From: Rattus norvegicus
Lineage: Eukaryota > Chordata > Mammalia > Rodentia > Muridae
DNA: 64,000 nucleotides
Reading direction: 5' to 3'
Assembly: GCF_036323735.1 (NCBI RefSeq)
Contig: NC_086034.1
Coordinates: 67,122,439-67,186,438 of the forward strand
The notes under the pieces were generated by a model. That model made no database searches, was not told the origin of the DNA, and saw only the letters and a list, made by a program, of their open reading frames with translations. Made by a program: the position numbers and the translations under genes. Within the stretch, counting starts at the first letter, position 1. Every line of letters begins with the position of its first letter. Positions 35,440 to 46,590 of this stretch are shown piece after piece.

Positions 35440-35960
35440 AGGTTATCTCTTTTTCTTTGTGCCAGGCACATAGCTGGGTACAGTTTAAACCAAAATCCCA
35501 TATTACTCTGTTGGTGTTTTTTAATTAAATCTCAAACATTTGATTTTACCAATAAAGCCTGGGAAATCAAATCCTGGTATGAAAGCCTGCTAGATTAGAG
35601 GTGCAGCAAAAGCACTAAGCTAGTCTTCTTCCTTAGCTGATCACCCAAAAGCCAACTCTCCTCCTCACAAACCCTTCAACCTGAATGTCCCTCCCTTCTA
35701 CTTCCTGTGTGTCTCTCTATCCATCCTTCTTATTCCCTCTTACTCTCTATGTTTTTTCCCCCTACATTCAGGCTCTGTCAACAGGTTGCTTGCTTGGCCT
35801 CTTGACCAAAGGTTGACTCTATTTAATCCTGTTTACAATAAACAGAAAACTCTAGGATTAAAAGTGTGTGCTAGGACTGAGACACACCACAACTAGAAAT
35901 AGGTTTTCCTTATAAATCACACAATCTCAGGGCTCACAATGGGATCAGATATGCTGCAAT
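35440..35960 (+). repeat. Unclassified rodent interspersed repeat (LTR-like)
   Basis: The phrases TGATCACCCAAAAGCCAAC, TCTGTCAACAGGTTGCTTG, GGCCTCTTGACCAAAGG, CCTGTTTACAATAAACAG and GGACTGAGACACACCACAAC look like a moderately repetitive rodent element, and an AATAAA lies mid-way. I cannot name the family with confidence. It may be an ERV-type LTR. Confidence 0.4.
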
Positions 35961-36570
35961 ATTACACCATGACATGAATCTTTGAGATTGTACCCATACG
36001 TAGTAAGTGCTATCCCGAGTTCTGTTACATTGAATCCATACAGCTCTATAGTCTTTTCAACAACAAATCTTTAGTACCATCAAGAAGATTTCATCATTTG
36101 TTAAAAAGAAAAAATATCTTAACATATTCACTCCAGGTCACCTAAATTTAATTTATCATAATTAAAAACTTCACATGCATCTGTTTGCTGCCTATCAAGA
36201 TATTTGAAATGTCTGAAAATTATGAGAGCTGCTATATTCTAATAATGCAAGTTAAGTATATTCGGTGATGAATAATAGATGGGAATCTTCAAAATAGCAT
36301 GTGAGGCAGATTATAGATCATCTAGTCTTCAATAATTCATCTGCTTACTGTCTTACGTCATAAAGGTTATGATCCATTTAACATAAGAGGAAGCACAGAT
36401 ATCAAGAGGTTAACTGGCCTTTTCAGGGCCACGTGGGACATTGTTTGTAGAAATGGAGGCAAAGGTCAAGGAAAGTGCCACCATTTTCTATGCCCCCCTT
36501 TCTATAATTGGAAACATTTATTTTAACTGGTCAAATATTGGACTACAAAATACTGTAGTGAACCAGAAGT

Positions 36571-36573
<3 letters not shown>
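35961..36573. other. No recognisable feature
   Basis: AT-rich DNA, no nameable element. Confidence 0.4.
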
Positions 36574-36627
<54 letters not shown>

Positions 36628-36630
36628 GCA
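36574..36630. repeat. (CA)n microsatellite
   Basis: Pure CA run of about 50 bp ending in CGCACGCACA variants. Confidence 0.97.
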
Positions 36631-36790
36631 CAAATACAGAGAATCATTTAAGAGTAGTCAAAGTAATTCAAAGCTGTAATTTATGACATTCAGAGAAACA
36701 GAGAGAATAGTCCTTATCTTTAGAAAACTTGACTAAGGTCCCAAATGTCGAAATGATTTTCAAGCTCTAAGGTGTTTAAGTCTCATCTAA

Positions 36791-36992
36791 AGCCGGGGGA
36801 AGCAAGCCAGTGAGAAACATCCCTCCATGGCCTCTGCATCAGCTCCTGCTTCCTGACCTGCTTGAGTTCTAGTCCTGATTCCTTTGGTGATGATCAGCAA
36901 TGTGGAAGTGTAAGCTGAATAAACCCTTTCCTCCCCAATTTGTTTCTTGGTCATGATGCTTGCATAGGAATAGAAACCCTGACTAAGACAGC
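36791..36992 (-). mobile_element. Truncated rodent interspersed repeat, inverted relative to 38791-39050
   Basis: Reverse complement of the element at 38.8 kb. AGCAAGCCAGTGAGAAACATC, CATGGCCTCTGCATCAGCTC, GCTTGAGTTCTAGTCCTG, GGTGATGATCAGCAATGTGG, ATAAACCCTTTCCTCCCC and GAATAGAAACCCTGACTAAG all have partners there. Only the half nearest the TAGTCAGGGTTTC end is present. Possibly the URR1 (hAT-Charlie) family, but the name is from memory. Confidence 0.75.
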
Positions 36993-37954
36993 TTCCTTTT
37001 TTTTTTTTAACAATTACCACAGATGATCATAAAGCAACTATTCCACAAACTGTATTTTAAGAGACATCTCATGGCAGCCTGGAGATTGGGGAATCAAGTA
37101 GATCTATGTTGAGTGACAGCACCCCGATGTAATACAAGTACCATGTACAGGAAATATGTACAATAAAAATGGAAAAGTTACAAAACTAATCAAATTAAAA
37201 AGACATGAGAAGATAAGGCCGCAGCAGCAGCAGGAACAGCAACAACAAAAAAGTAAATACAGTAAAATATCCTGTCTTAATGGGCACGGTGATGGACCCT
37301 TATTCCCAAAAGTCAGATGGGGGCCACATTGGGCTGTACAATGAGTGCCTATCACAAACACACATTCAGCTGAAGGAAACACTCTGTCTTTAACTATGTT
37401 CCTTTGGAAGCACACCCTGAGTCAGACTTCAAAGCTGATTTGAGGGGGAAGCTCCTGAGAGAGGAGCATGAAACCCATTGATGTTAATAGTCACATTTTC
37501 ACTGAGAGAATTCTATCCGTAACTCCACTTTTGCTATCTGAGTGGCTGCTGTGCCTGTAGTTGTCCTGCTCAATAGAAATGAAGCAAATACTCCTTCCAT
37601 GGTCATTACAGAAGCTATTGAAAGGGAATCTATGTTCTTTCCTCTAAGCCTGTTCCTACGTGGCTTTAAGGTTAATCTAGTGGCCAGAAGTAGTTGTCAG
37701 AATGGCTTCCAGGTTAGAAGGCAGGTTTGATGTTTGAACCTGTATATGGGTGTGACTGAAATATTTAAAGTCACATAGTACTACAAGCTCAGAGTGATCA
37801 CAGGCTACAGTTCAACGTGTATATGTCTCAGGGATAATCATGTCCCACATTGAGTTGAACATGTTTCATTAGGGATTCTTCAAAGGCTTATGCAGACAGA
37901 AGTAAATTAAAAATGGTAGATTAAAAATAAGTATGACCAGTCATTTTTCTTTGC
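36993..37954. other. No recognisable feature
   Basis: Contains a short CAG/CAA-rich patch at 37218-37250 (GCAGCAGCAGGAACAGC) that yields a poly-Q-like chance frame. No nameable repeat or gene. Confidence 0.45.
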
Positions 37955-38790
37955 CTTCATATCTCTTTATGACAAGCAAATATTACTCTATGATTTATCT
38001 TCTAATATCCTCTTTATATCATTACTTATTCAAGAATATGTTCCTTAATTTGCATGCATTTGTTAATGGGAACATTTTTCCTTTCTTATAACTGATTTCT
38101 AGTTTTCTTATATTATGGTCAGAAAAAATATTGATAGATTTTTATCTGTTTTAAATTTGTTAAGACTTGTTTTGTGGGATTTGGAGAGATGACATATTGT
38201 TTTAAGATGACCTGCTATCTTTCCAAAGGACCCAGGTTCCAAAGCATCCACATTGTGGCTCATAATTGTCTATAACTCCAGTAGAGAGTCTCATGCCTTC
38301 TTGTGGTATCCATATGCATCAGACATGTATGAGGTACACAGGCAAACACACGGGCAAAATATTCACATATAAAACAGACAAGCAGACAGATAGACAGGCA
38401 GGCAGGCAGTAAGACAGACAGACAAAAAGAAAAACTTGCTTTGTGGTCCAGAACACAATGAGCCTTGGAGAGCATCCCATGTGTTCTTGAGGAGAATGTA
38501 TATTTTACTCTTGATGGGTGGGGCTCTTTTGGTGCTAATCCGACCATATGGCAATGTGTGTGTTTCCCTGATGGTTTATATGATGTAAACAGATTGCTGA
38601 CAGTGCTGTTCCATAGTCATTTATATAGATCACTTTCCCCCTTTCAGCCTGTGTGAACCTTTCAATGTGCATTGGGTCTTCTGAAGACAGCATCTAATTG
38701 GAATCTTGTTTGCTTTGTTTTATTTACCATTTACCCAGCCACCCTGTGTTCTAGGAAGTTTAATTATTTACACGTAAAACAATTACTGAT
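37955..38790 (-). mobile_element. Ancient L1 ORF2 endonuclease-region fragment
   Basis: Antisense, strongly decayed. ACTGATTTCTAGTTTTCTT, ATTATGGTCAGAAAAAATA, TTAAGACTTGTTTTGTGG, CCCATGTGTTCTTGAGGAG, AATGTATATTTTACTC and GACAGCATCTAATTGGAATC correspond in order to the L1 ORF2 endonuclease-coding half read backwards. The copy is interrupted by a SINE at 38178-38434. Confidence 0.75.
38166..38446 (+). mobile_element. B3/B2-type SINE inserted in the ancient L1
   Basis: tRNA-like head ATTTGGAGAGATGACATATTG, then GGACCCAGGTTCCAAAGCA, CATTGTGGCTCATAATTGTC, TCTCATGCCTTCTTGTGG, GGTACACAGGCAAACACAC and an AGAC/AGGC-rich tail. Flanked by CTTGTTTTGTGG (38166-38177) and CTTGCTTTGTGG (38435-38446), an 11/12 target duplication that lies in continuous L1 sequence. 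This shows a later insertion into the L1. Confidence 0.9.
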
Positions 38791-39056
38791 TGCCTTAGTC
38801 AGGGTTTCTATTCCTACACAAACTTCATGACTAAGGAACAAGTTGCAGGAAGAAAGGGTTTATTCAGCTTACACTTCCACATTGCTGTTCATCACCAAAG
38901 GAATCAGGACGGGAACTCAAGCAGGTCAGGAAGCAGGAGCTGATGCAGAGGCCATGGAGGGATGTTCCTTACTGGCTTGCTTCTCCTGAGGCTCCTTTCT
39001 CTGTGGTAACTTCTGCTTGTGTCAAGGTGACACACAGAACCAGCCAGTACACTGAT
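38783..39056 (+). mobile_element. Rodent interspersed repeat with internal deletion (URR1-like?)
   Basis: Starts around TTAGTCAGGGTTTCTATTCC. It continues with AGAAAGGGTTTATTCAGC, TTACACTTCCACATTGC, AGCAGGAGCTGATGCAGAGG and CTTACTGGCTTGCTTCTCC, then jumps directly to TGAGGCTCCTTTCTCTGTGG and ends GTCAAGGTGACACACAG / AACCAGCCAGTAC. The block normally between the two halves in other rodent copies is missing. Imperfect TTACTGAT / ACACTGAT flanks are compatible with an 8-bp hAT-style duplication, but terminal inverted repeats are not clear. Confidence 0.7.
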
Positions 39057-39985
39057 ACAGAAAGATTTCTTTCTATTACTTTGTTAATTTTTAAAATGAG
39101 TTGCATCTCTGGTGTCCTTTCTTAAAATTTTTTTCTTCAGCTTTTTAAAATTTTCATTGTACTGGGCATTTTATTCCCTAATTGTCTTTATTTTAAGCTA
39201 TTTCCTTATACAAATTGTTTATTTTAAGCTATTTTCCTTATTTTAAGCTATTTTCCTTATACAAAGTTGGGTTTGTTTTAAGCTATTCTCTCTCTATGAA
39301 GTTATTGTGAATGAGATTCTCTTCTCCACTCATTATTAGGACACTCCTGGTTGTGTATGATATTTTTGTGTGTTTATTCATTTGGGTGGAGTCTTTAGAT
39401 TCTCTGTGTGCCGGATCATGTCATCTGGACATGGGGATAATATGACTTCTTATTTTTCTATTTGAGTATATTTTCTTTAATTTGTCTGTGATATGCTGAG
39501 TAAGGGAGGAGAATGCTTGCCTCATTGTTCATTTTGGTGGAAATACTTTCCGTTCTCACTTAGCTTAGTATTTGCTATAAGCTTGTTAATCTTTATATCA
39601 AACCGAGGTGTATTCCTTCTGTTTCTACTTTCTTGTGACCTTTATTGTGAAAGGATGTCAGGCTTTGTCAAATGTCCTTTGTACATCTACTGAAATAATC
39701 ATGTGGTTTCTTCCCTTGAGTCTGCTCATGTGACAGATCCGGGTGATGAAGTACATTTCTTGAAGCATCTCTGCATTCCTAAAACGAAGCTTGCTTGTCT
39801 ATAATGGCTGACGATTTTGGTGTGTAGTTAAATTTTGGAAAAGTATTTTATTGAGAATTCTTTACGTACATGTTATCAGGGAGAATCTGGCCTATGATTT
39901 CCTTTCGTGTGCATGTATCTGGTTTTGTTTGTTCAAATAACAGGTTTCATAAAAATCAGATTGGCAGCATTCCTTCCCTTTGTGT
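39057..39985 (-). mobile_element. Ancient host L1, reverse-transcriptase part (left piece)
   Basis: Antisense decayed L1 ORF2. GGTTTCTTCCCTTGAGTC, TGTGACAGATCCGGGTGATG, TTGAAGCATCTCTGCATTCC, TATTTTATTGAGAATTC, GTTATCAGGGAGAATCTGGCC and CATAAAAATCAGATTGGCAGC follow the reverse-transcriptase region. It continues to the right of two younger L1 insertions at 46591-47574 and 53978-54530. No open frame survives. Confidence 0.75.
39188..39292. repeat. Short tandem duplication of a TTTTAAGCTATTTTCCTTA unit
   Basis: Four TTTTAAGCTAT cores, the left three followed by T(T)CCTTA and spaced 23-36 bp apart, lie within the ancient L1. A local slippage-type expansion. Confidence 0.85.
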
Positions 39986-41017
39986 ATTTTTTTTAATTTT
40001 ATTTAATCTTTTTCTTTACACTCCAGATTTTTATCCCCCTACCAGTCTACCCCCTGACTGTTCCCAAACCCATACCTTCTCCCCACCCCCTTTCTCCTTG
40101 AGAATGTTCTCACCCCACCCCCACCCCACGGGACCTCTCCACTCCCTGGAGCCTCCATTCTCTTGAGGTTTAGGTGCATCCTCTCTGACTGAACCCAGAC
40201 CCAGCAGTCCTCTGCTGTGTATGTGTTGGGGACCTCATATCAGCTGGTGTATGCTGCCTAGTTTGTGATCCAGTGTCTGAGAGATCTCAGGGGTCCAAGT
40301 TAGTTGAGACTGCTGGTGCTCCTACAGGGTTGCCCTCCTCTTCAGCTTCTTCCAGCTTTTCCCTAATTCAACCACAGGGGTCAGCAGCTTCTGTCCATTG
40401 GTTGGTGTAAACATCTGCATCTGACTCTTGCAGCTGCTTCTTGGGTCTTTCGGAGGGCAGTCATGATAGGTCCCTTTTTGTGAGCACTCCATAGTCTCAG
40501 TAATGGTGTCTCCCCTTGAGCTGGATCCCATTTTGGGCCTGTTGCTGGACTGCCTTTTCCCCAGGCTCTTCTCCATTTTTGTCCCTGCAGTTCTTTAAGA
40601 CAGAAACAACTAGGGGTCAGAGTTTTGACTGTGAGATGGCAACCCCATCTCTCACTTGATGCCCTGTCTTAGTGCTGGAGGTAGGTTCTACAAGTTCCCT
40701 CTCCCCATTGTAGGACATTTATCTCCCAGGACTCTGGTACATTCTAGAGGTCCGTCCCCCACCTCCTACCTCCCAAGGTTGCCTGTTTCCATTCTTTCTG
40801 CTTAGCCTCAGAACTTCCGTCCTTTTTCCCTACCCAATACTTGATCAAGTTCCCCTCTTCCCCTCCTTATCCCCTTTCTCACCCTCCTCCCTTGTAATTG
40901 CTTTCTTCTCCCTCCCAAGAGGGATTGAGGTGTCCTCACTTGGATCCTTCAGCTTGTTAACCTTTTTCAGTTCTGTGGACTGTGTCTTGGGTATTTTGTA
41001 CTTTTTTTTTTTTTTGG

Positions 41018-44000
41018 CTAATATCCACTTATTACTGAGTACATACCATGCATGTCATTTTGGGTCTGTGTTACCTCAATAAGGATGATATTTCTTAGTT
41101 CCATCCATTTGCCTACAGAATTCAGGATGTCTTCTTTCTTAATAGCTGAGTAGTATTCCATGGTGTAAATGAACCCCATTTTCTGTATCCATTCTTCTGT
41201 CATGGGACATCTGGGTTGTTTCCAGCTTCTGGCTATCACAAACATGACTGCTATAAACATAGTGGGACAGGTGCCCCTGTGGCCTGGTGGAGCATCTTTT
41301 GGGTATATTCCAAAGAGTGGTATAACTGAGTCTTCAGGTAGATCTATTTCCAATTTTCTGAGGAACCTCTAGATTGATTTTCAGAGTGGTTGTACCAATT
41401 TGTAATCCCACCAGCAATGGAGGAGTGTTCCTCTTTCTCCACATCCTCGCCAACATTGCTGTCCCCTGAGGTCTTGATTTGCATTTCTCTGATCACTAAG
41501 GACTTTGAATATTTCTTTAGGTGCTTCTCAGCCATTTGAGATTCCTGTGTTGTGAAATCTCTGTTTAGTTCTATACCCCATTTTTTGATTGGGTTGTTGT
41601 TTTGTTTGTTTTGTGTTTGTTTTGGTGGTTAGCTTCTTGAGTTCTTTACATATTTTGGATATTAGTCCTCTATTGAATGTGGGGTTAGTGAAGATTTTTC
41701 CCCCAATCTGTAGGTTGCTGATATATTTTATTGACTATGTCCTTTGCCTTACAGAAGCTTTCTAGTTTCATAAGGTCCCATTTATCAATTCTTGATCTTA
41801 GAGCCTGAGCCATGGAAGTTCTGTTTAGGAAATTTCTCCCTGTACCAATGAGTTCAAGGCTCTTTCCCACTTTTTCTTCTATTAGATTCAGTATATCTGG
41901 TTTTATGTTGAGGTTCATGATCCTCTTGGACTTGAGCTTTTTGTGCAAGGTGACAAATACAGGTCTATTTTCATTTTTCTACATACGGACAACCAGTTTT
42001 ACCAGCACTGTTTATTGAAGATGCCTTCTTTTTTTCCCATGTATATTTTTGACTTATTGATCAAAGATCAAGTATCTGTAAGTATGTGGTTTTATTTCTG
42101 GGTCTTCAACTTTTTTCCATTGATCAATATGTCTCTCTCTGTACCAATACCATGCAGTTTTTATCACTATTGCTTTGTAGTATAGCTTGAAATCAGGGAC
42201 GGTGATTCCTTGAGCAGTTCTTTTATTGTTAAGAATTGTTTTCAATATTCTGGGCTTTTTGCCTTTCCAGATGAATTTGAGAATTGCCCTTTCCATGTCT
42301 GTGAAGAATTGTGTTGGGATTTTGATGGGGATTAAATTGAATCTATAGACTGCCTTTGGTAGGATGGCCATTTTTATTATGTTAATTCTGCCAATCCATG
42401 AGCATGGGAGATCTCTCCATTTTCTGAGATCTGTGATTTCTTTCTTGAGAGACTTGAAGTTATTGTCATACAGATCTTTCACTTGTTTGATTAGAGTTAT
42501 CCCAAGATATTTTATATTATTTGGGACTATTATGAAGGGAGTTGTTGCCCTAATTTGTTTCCCAGACTATTTATCATTTTGCTGAAGTTCTTTATCAGCT
42601 GGACAAGTTTTCTGGTAGAATTTTTGAGATCACTTATGTATACTATCATATAGTCTGCAAGTAGTGATACCTTTATTTCTTCTTTGCCAATTTGTATCCC
42701 CGTGATCTCTTTTTGTTGTCTTATTGTTAGCACTAAGTGCTAGCTATAAGTGCTAGCTAGCACCTCGATTACTATATTGAATGGATATGGGAAGAGTGGA
42801 CATCCTTGTCTTGCCCCTGGTTTTAGTGGGATTCCTTCAAGTATCTCTTCACCTAATTTAATATTGCCTGTTGGTTTGCAGTAAATTGCTTTTTGTGATG
42901 TTTAGGTATGGTCCTTGAATTCCTGATCTCTCTAAGACTTTTAACATGAAAAAGTGATGTATTTTTCAAATGCTTTTTTTTGCATCTAAGGAGAGGATCA
43001 TGTGATTTTTTTCTTTGAGTTTATGTAATGGATTGCGTTAATGAATTTTCATGCATTGAACCAACCTTGCATCCCTGGGATGAAACCAGCTTGATTGTGG
43101 AAAATGACAGTTTTGGTGTGTTCTTGGATTCAGCTTGCAAGAATTTTATTGAGTGTTTTCACAGAGATATTCATAAGCAAAATTGGTCTGAAATTCTCTT
43201 TTTTGTTGCATCACTGTGTAGTTTAGGTATTAGAGTAATTGTGGCTCCATAGAATGAATTAGATAGTGTCCCTTCTATTTCTATTTTATGGAATAGTTTG
43301 AGGAATATTGGTATTAGGTCTGCTTCAAAGGTCTGGTAGAATTTTGCACTAAAGCAGTCTGGCCCTGGGCCTTTTTTGGCTGGGAGGTTTTTAATGACTG
43401 CTTCTATTTCCTTAAGGGACATGGGCCTGTTTAGATAGTTTATCTGCTCTTGATTTAACTTTAATATGTGGTATCTGTCTAGAAAACCATCCATTTCATC
43501 TAGATTTTCCAGTTTTGTTGAATATAGGTTTTTATAGTAGGATCTGATGATTTTTCGAATTTCTTGGTTTCTGTTATTATGTCTCCCTTTTCATTTCTGA
43601 TTTTGTTAATTTGGATGCTGCCTCTGGGCCCTTTAGTTAGTTTGGCTAGGGGTTTATCTATTGTGTTGATTCTCTTAAAGAACCAGCTTTTTGTTTCTTG
43701 ATTCTTTGGATCAATCTCTTTGTTTCTATTTGGTTGATTTTGGCCCTGAATTTAACTCTTTCCTACCTTCTACTCTTCTTGGGTATGTTTGCTTCTCTTT
43801 GTTCTAGAGCTCTCAGATGTGCTATTAAGTTGCTAGTATAAGATCTCTCTAGTTGCTTTACCAGGGCTATGAATTCTCCTTTTAGCATGGTTTTCATTGC
43901 ATCCCATAAGTTTGGGTATGTTGTGTCAACATTTTCATTGAATTCAAGGAAGTTTTAATTTCTTGCTTTATTTCTTTCCTTTATTTCTTTTCTTACTCTT

Positions 44001-44800
44001 ATCACTGAGTAGAGAGTGGTTCAGTTTCCATGTGTATGTGAGCTTTCTGTTGTTTTTGTCATTATTGAAGACCACCCTTAGGCCATGGTGATCTGATAGG
44101 ATGCTTGGGATTATTTCAATCTTCCTGTATTGGTTGAGGTTGTTTTGTGAACAATTATATGGTCTATTTTTGAGAAGGTACCATGAGGTGCTGAAAAGAA
44201 GGTGTAGTCTTTTGTTTTAGGGTGAAATATTCTGTAGATATCTGGTAAATACATTTGGTTCATAACCTCTATTAGTTTCACTGTGCCTCTGTTTAGTTTC
44301 TGTTTCAATGGCCTGACTGTTAATGAGAGTAGGGTGTTGAAGTCTCCCACTATTATTATGTATGGGATTCAATGTGTGTTTTGAGCTTTAGTAAAATTTC
44401 TTTTATGAATGTGGGTACCCTTGCATTTGGGGCATAGATGTTCAGAATTAAGACTTTCTCTTGGTGGATTTTTCCTTTGATGAATATGAAGTGTCCTTCC
44501 TCATCTCACTTGATAACTTTTGGTTGAAAGTCTATTGTATTTGGATAAGAGGATAGCAACTCTAGCTTGTTTCTTGGGATCATTTGCTTGGAAGACCTTT
44601 TTTCAGCCTTTTACTCTGAGGTAGTGATTGTCTTTATTTTTAAGGTGTATTTCTTGTGTGCAGCAAAATGCTGAATCCTGTTTGAATATCCAGTCTGTTA
44701 GCTTATGTGTTTTTATAGGTGAGTTGAGTCCATTAACATTGAGAGATATTAAAGACAGATGATTGTTAGTCCCTGTTATGTTTGTTTTTGTAGGTAGCAT
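41018..44800 (-). pseudogene. L1 ORF2 (endonuclease/reverse transcriptase), broken
   Basis: Remnant of the L1 replicase. Recognisable blocks run from the endonuclease N-terminus (near 44800-44603, keeping a QEIHL motif at the catalytic-glutamate position) to a GDFN motif (44111-44350 block), an early reverse-transcriptase segment with KGPGPD (43171-43494) and the active-site block. In the last, the usual FADD reads LADY in the minus frame at 42530-42733, so the second catalytic aspartate is lost. The C-terminus is at 41018-41353, ending VISGY and stop as in the younger element. Frames shift repeatedly between blocks. Enzymatically dead by inspection. Confidence 0.9.
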
Positions 44801-44843
44801 TACGTGTATGTGCTTCTCTCCTTTTGGCTTTGTTGTAAGATGA

Positions 44844-45926
44844 TTAATATCTTGTCTTTTCTTTGGTGTAGGTACCCTCCTTGTATTGGAGTTTTACTCC
44901 TAGAATCTTCTGTAGGGCTGGATTGGTAGATAGATACTGTTTGAATTTGGTTTTGTCTTGGAATATTTCAGTTTCTCCATCTATATTGTTTGAGAGTTTT
45001 GCTGGGTAAGTAAGCTTATGCTGCATTTGTGTTCTCTTAGAGTCTACATGACCGCTGACCAGGCTCTTTTGGCTTTTAGTGTCTCTGTTGAGAAGTCTGG
45101 TGTAATTCTGATAAGTCTACCTTTATATGTTTCTTGGTCTTTTTCCCCTTGTAGCTTTCGATATTCTTTGTTCTGTGCACTTAGTGTTTTATTATGTGAT
45201 GAGAGAATTTTCTTTTCTTGTCCCGTTTATTTGGTGTTCTATAGGCTTCTTGTACATTTATGGCCATCTCTTTCTTATAGGGTGGAAACATTTTCTATTA
45301 TTTTGTTGGAGACATTTTCAAGTCCTCTCAGCTGGGAATCTTTGCTGTCCTCTATTCCAATTATTCTTAGATTTGATCTTTTCATTGTCCCCTGAATTTC
45401 CTGGGTGTTTAGATTAGGAGTTTTTTATGTTTTGAATTTTCTTTGACAGTTGGGTCAGTCTCTTCTATGGTATCTTTTATACCTGAGATTCTCTCTTTTA
45501 TCTTGTGTATTCTGTTGGTGATGCTTACATCTGTAATTCCTGACGTCTTTCTTAGGTTTTCCATTTCCAGGTTTGCCTCCATTTGTGTTTTCTTTATTGT
45601 TTCTACTTCCATTTTTAGGTCTTGGACCACTTTGTTCAATTCCTTCACCTGTTTGGTTGTGTTTTCCTATATTTGTTTAAGGGATTTGTTTCCTCTTTAA
45701 AGGCTTCTACCTGTTTATCTGTGTTTTCCTGTATTTCTTTCAGTGAGTTATTTATATCCTCCTTAAAGGACTCTATTATCTCCATGAGATAGGATTTTAA
45801 GTCAGCTTTCTAATTTTCAGGTGTGTTGGTGTATTCAGGGTTTGCACTGGTGGGAGAACTGGGTTCTGATGATGCCCACATATATTGGCTTCTGTTGCTT
45901 ATGGTCTTGTGCTTGCCTCTTACCAT
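44844..45926 (-). pseudogene. L1 ORF1 (RNA-binding chaperone), broken
   Basis: The start codon complement lies at 45924-45926, giving M-V-R-G-K followed by a region ending SSEPSSPTSANPEYT that parallels the intact ORF1 at 53317. Further blocks are a coiled-coil part (45409-45648, many K/E and TNRIHKIKERISG) and the C-terminal domain (44844-45026, KLTYPAKLSNNIDGETEIF, ending KEKTRY). Stops and frameshifts separate the blocks. Confidence 0.88.
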
Positions 45927-46590
45927 CTGGTTATCCCTGTTGTTTACTGGTCTGTTGGACAATGTCTGGAGCCTGCTTCTTTTGTCCCTGGGTTGCTTCA
46001 GGTCTCCTGGTAGGCCTGTGACCTTGACTGTAGCAGACCTCCTGTGGGGTCTTCCAACTGTAGGGCCTTCAGAGGGGCAGAGAAGCTGCTGATCTGTTGC
46101 CTTGTCTGCAGCAGATCTCCTGGGAGGCCTTCAGACTGTAGGGTCTTTAGAGGAGCAGTCAAGCTGTTGTCCTGTGTGAAGCTGTTCTTCAGAGGGGCCT
46201 ATGGACTGTTTACTTGTGTGCAGCAGAACTCCAGGGAGGCTTTCGAATCTGTTGGATCAGTTGCCCTGCATGCTGTGGAGCCCCTGGGAGGTCTTCAGCC
46301 TGTGGTGTCAGTTGCTCAATTGCCTTTTGTGCAGAGGGCTGCCTTCAAGCTGTGGTGTCTTCAGTGGAGCAGACAAGCTGGTGATCAGTTGTTCAGTTGC
46401 CCTGTGTGCAACAGAACTTCTGGGACACCTCAGGCTATGGTGTCTTCAGGGGATCAGACTAGGTTGCAGTTTGCCCTGGCAGAAAGCACAAGCTGGAGGG
46501 GCTACCTTTGTGCTTTATGCAGTGACTCAAGAAATATTATCGAGAGTTCTTTAATGGTCTGTATAATCCATATGGGCCTGCCTTTGTTGT
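45927..46590 (-). promoter_or_regulatory. 5' UTR (former promoter region) of the degenerate L1 with internal repeats
   Basis: GC-richer than its surroundings. A diffuse repeat recurs at least four times between about 46000 and 46460: GCAGCAGATCTCCTGGGAGG, AGACTGTAGGGTCTTTAGAGG, TCTTCAGAGGGGC, TCTTCAGTGGAGCAGAC, TCTTCAGGGGATCAGAC. Rodent L1 5' UTRs act as internal RNA polymerase II promoters and are often built of repeats. The open frames here (182 codons plus strand) are not L1 genes. Confidence 0.65.

Larger units (their letters stand above)
39986..46590 (-). mobile_element. Degenerate full-span L1 (older rodent subfamily)
   Basis: All parts are present in minus-strand order: 3' UTR (39986-41017), ORF2 remnants (41018-44800), ORF1 remnants (44844-45926) and 5' UTR (45927-46590). 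Its 3' UTR is unrelated in detail to that of the 47.6-54 kb element, so it is a different subfamily. Both reading frames carry many stops and frameshifts. It interrupts an older L1 whose reverse-transcriptase half flanks it. I could not find a clean target-site duplication, so both ends are approximate. Confidence 0.9.

Noticed and set aside
37218..37250. CAG/CAA run as a polyglutamine-coding exon
   Set aside because: Very short, and flanked by stops and AT-rich non-coding sequence.
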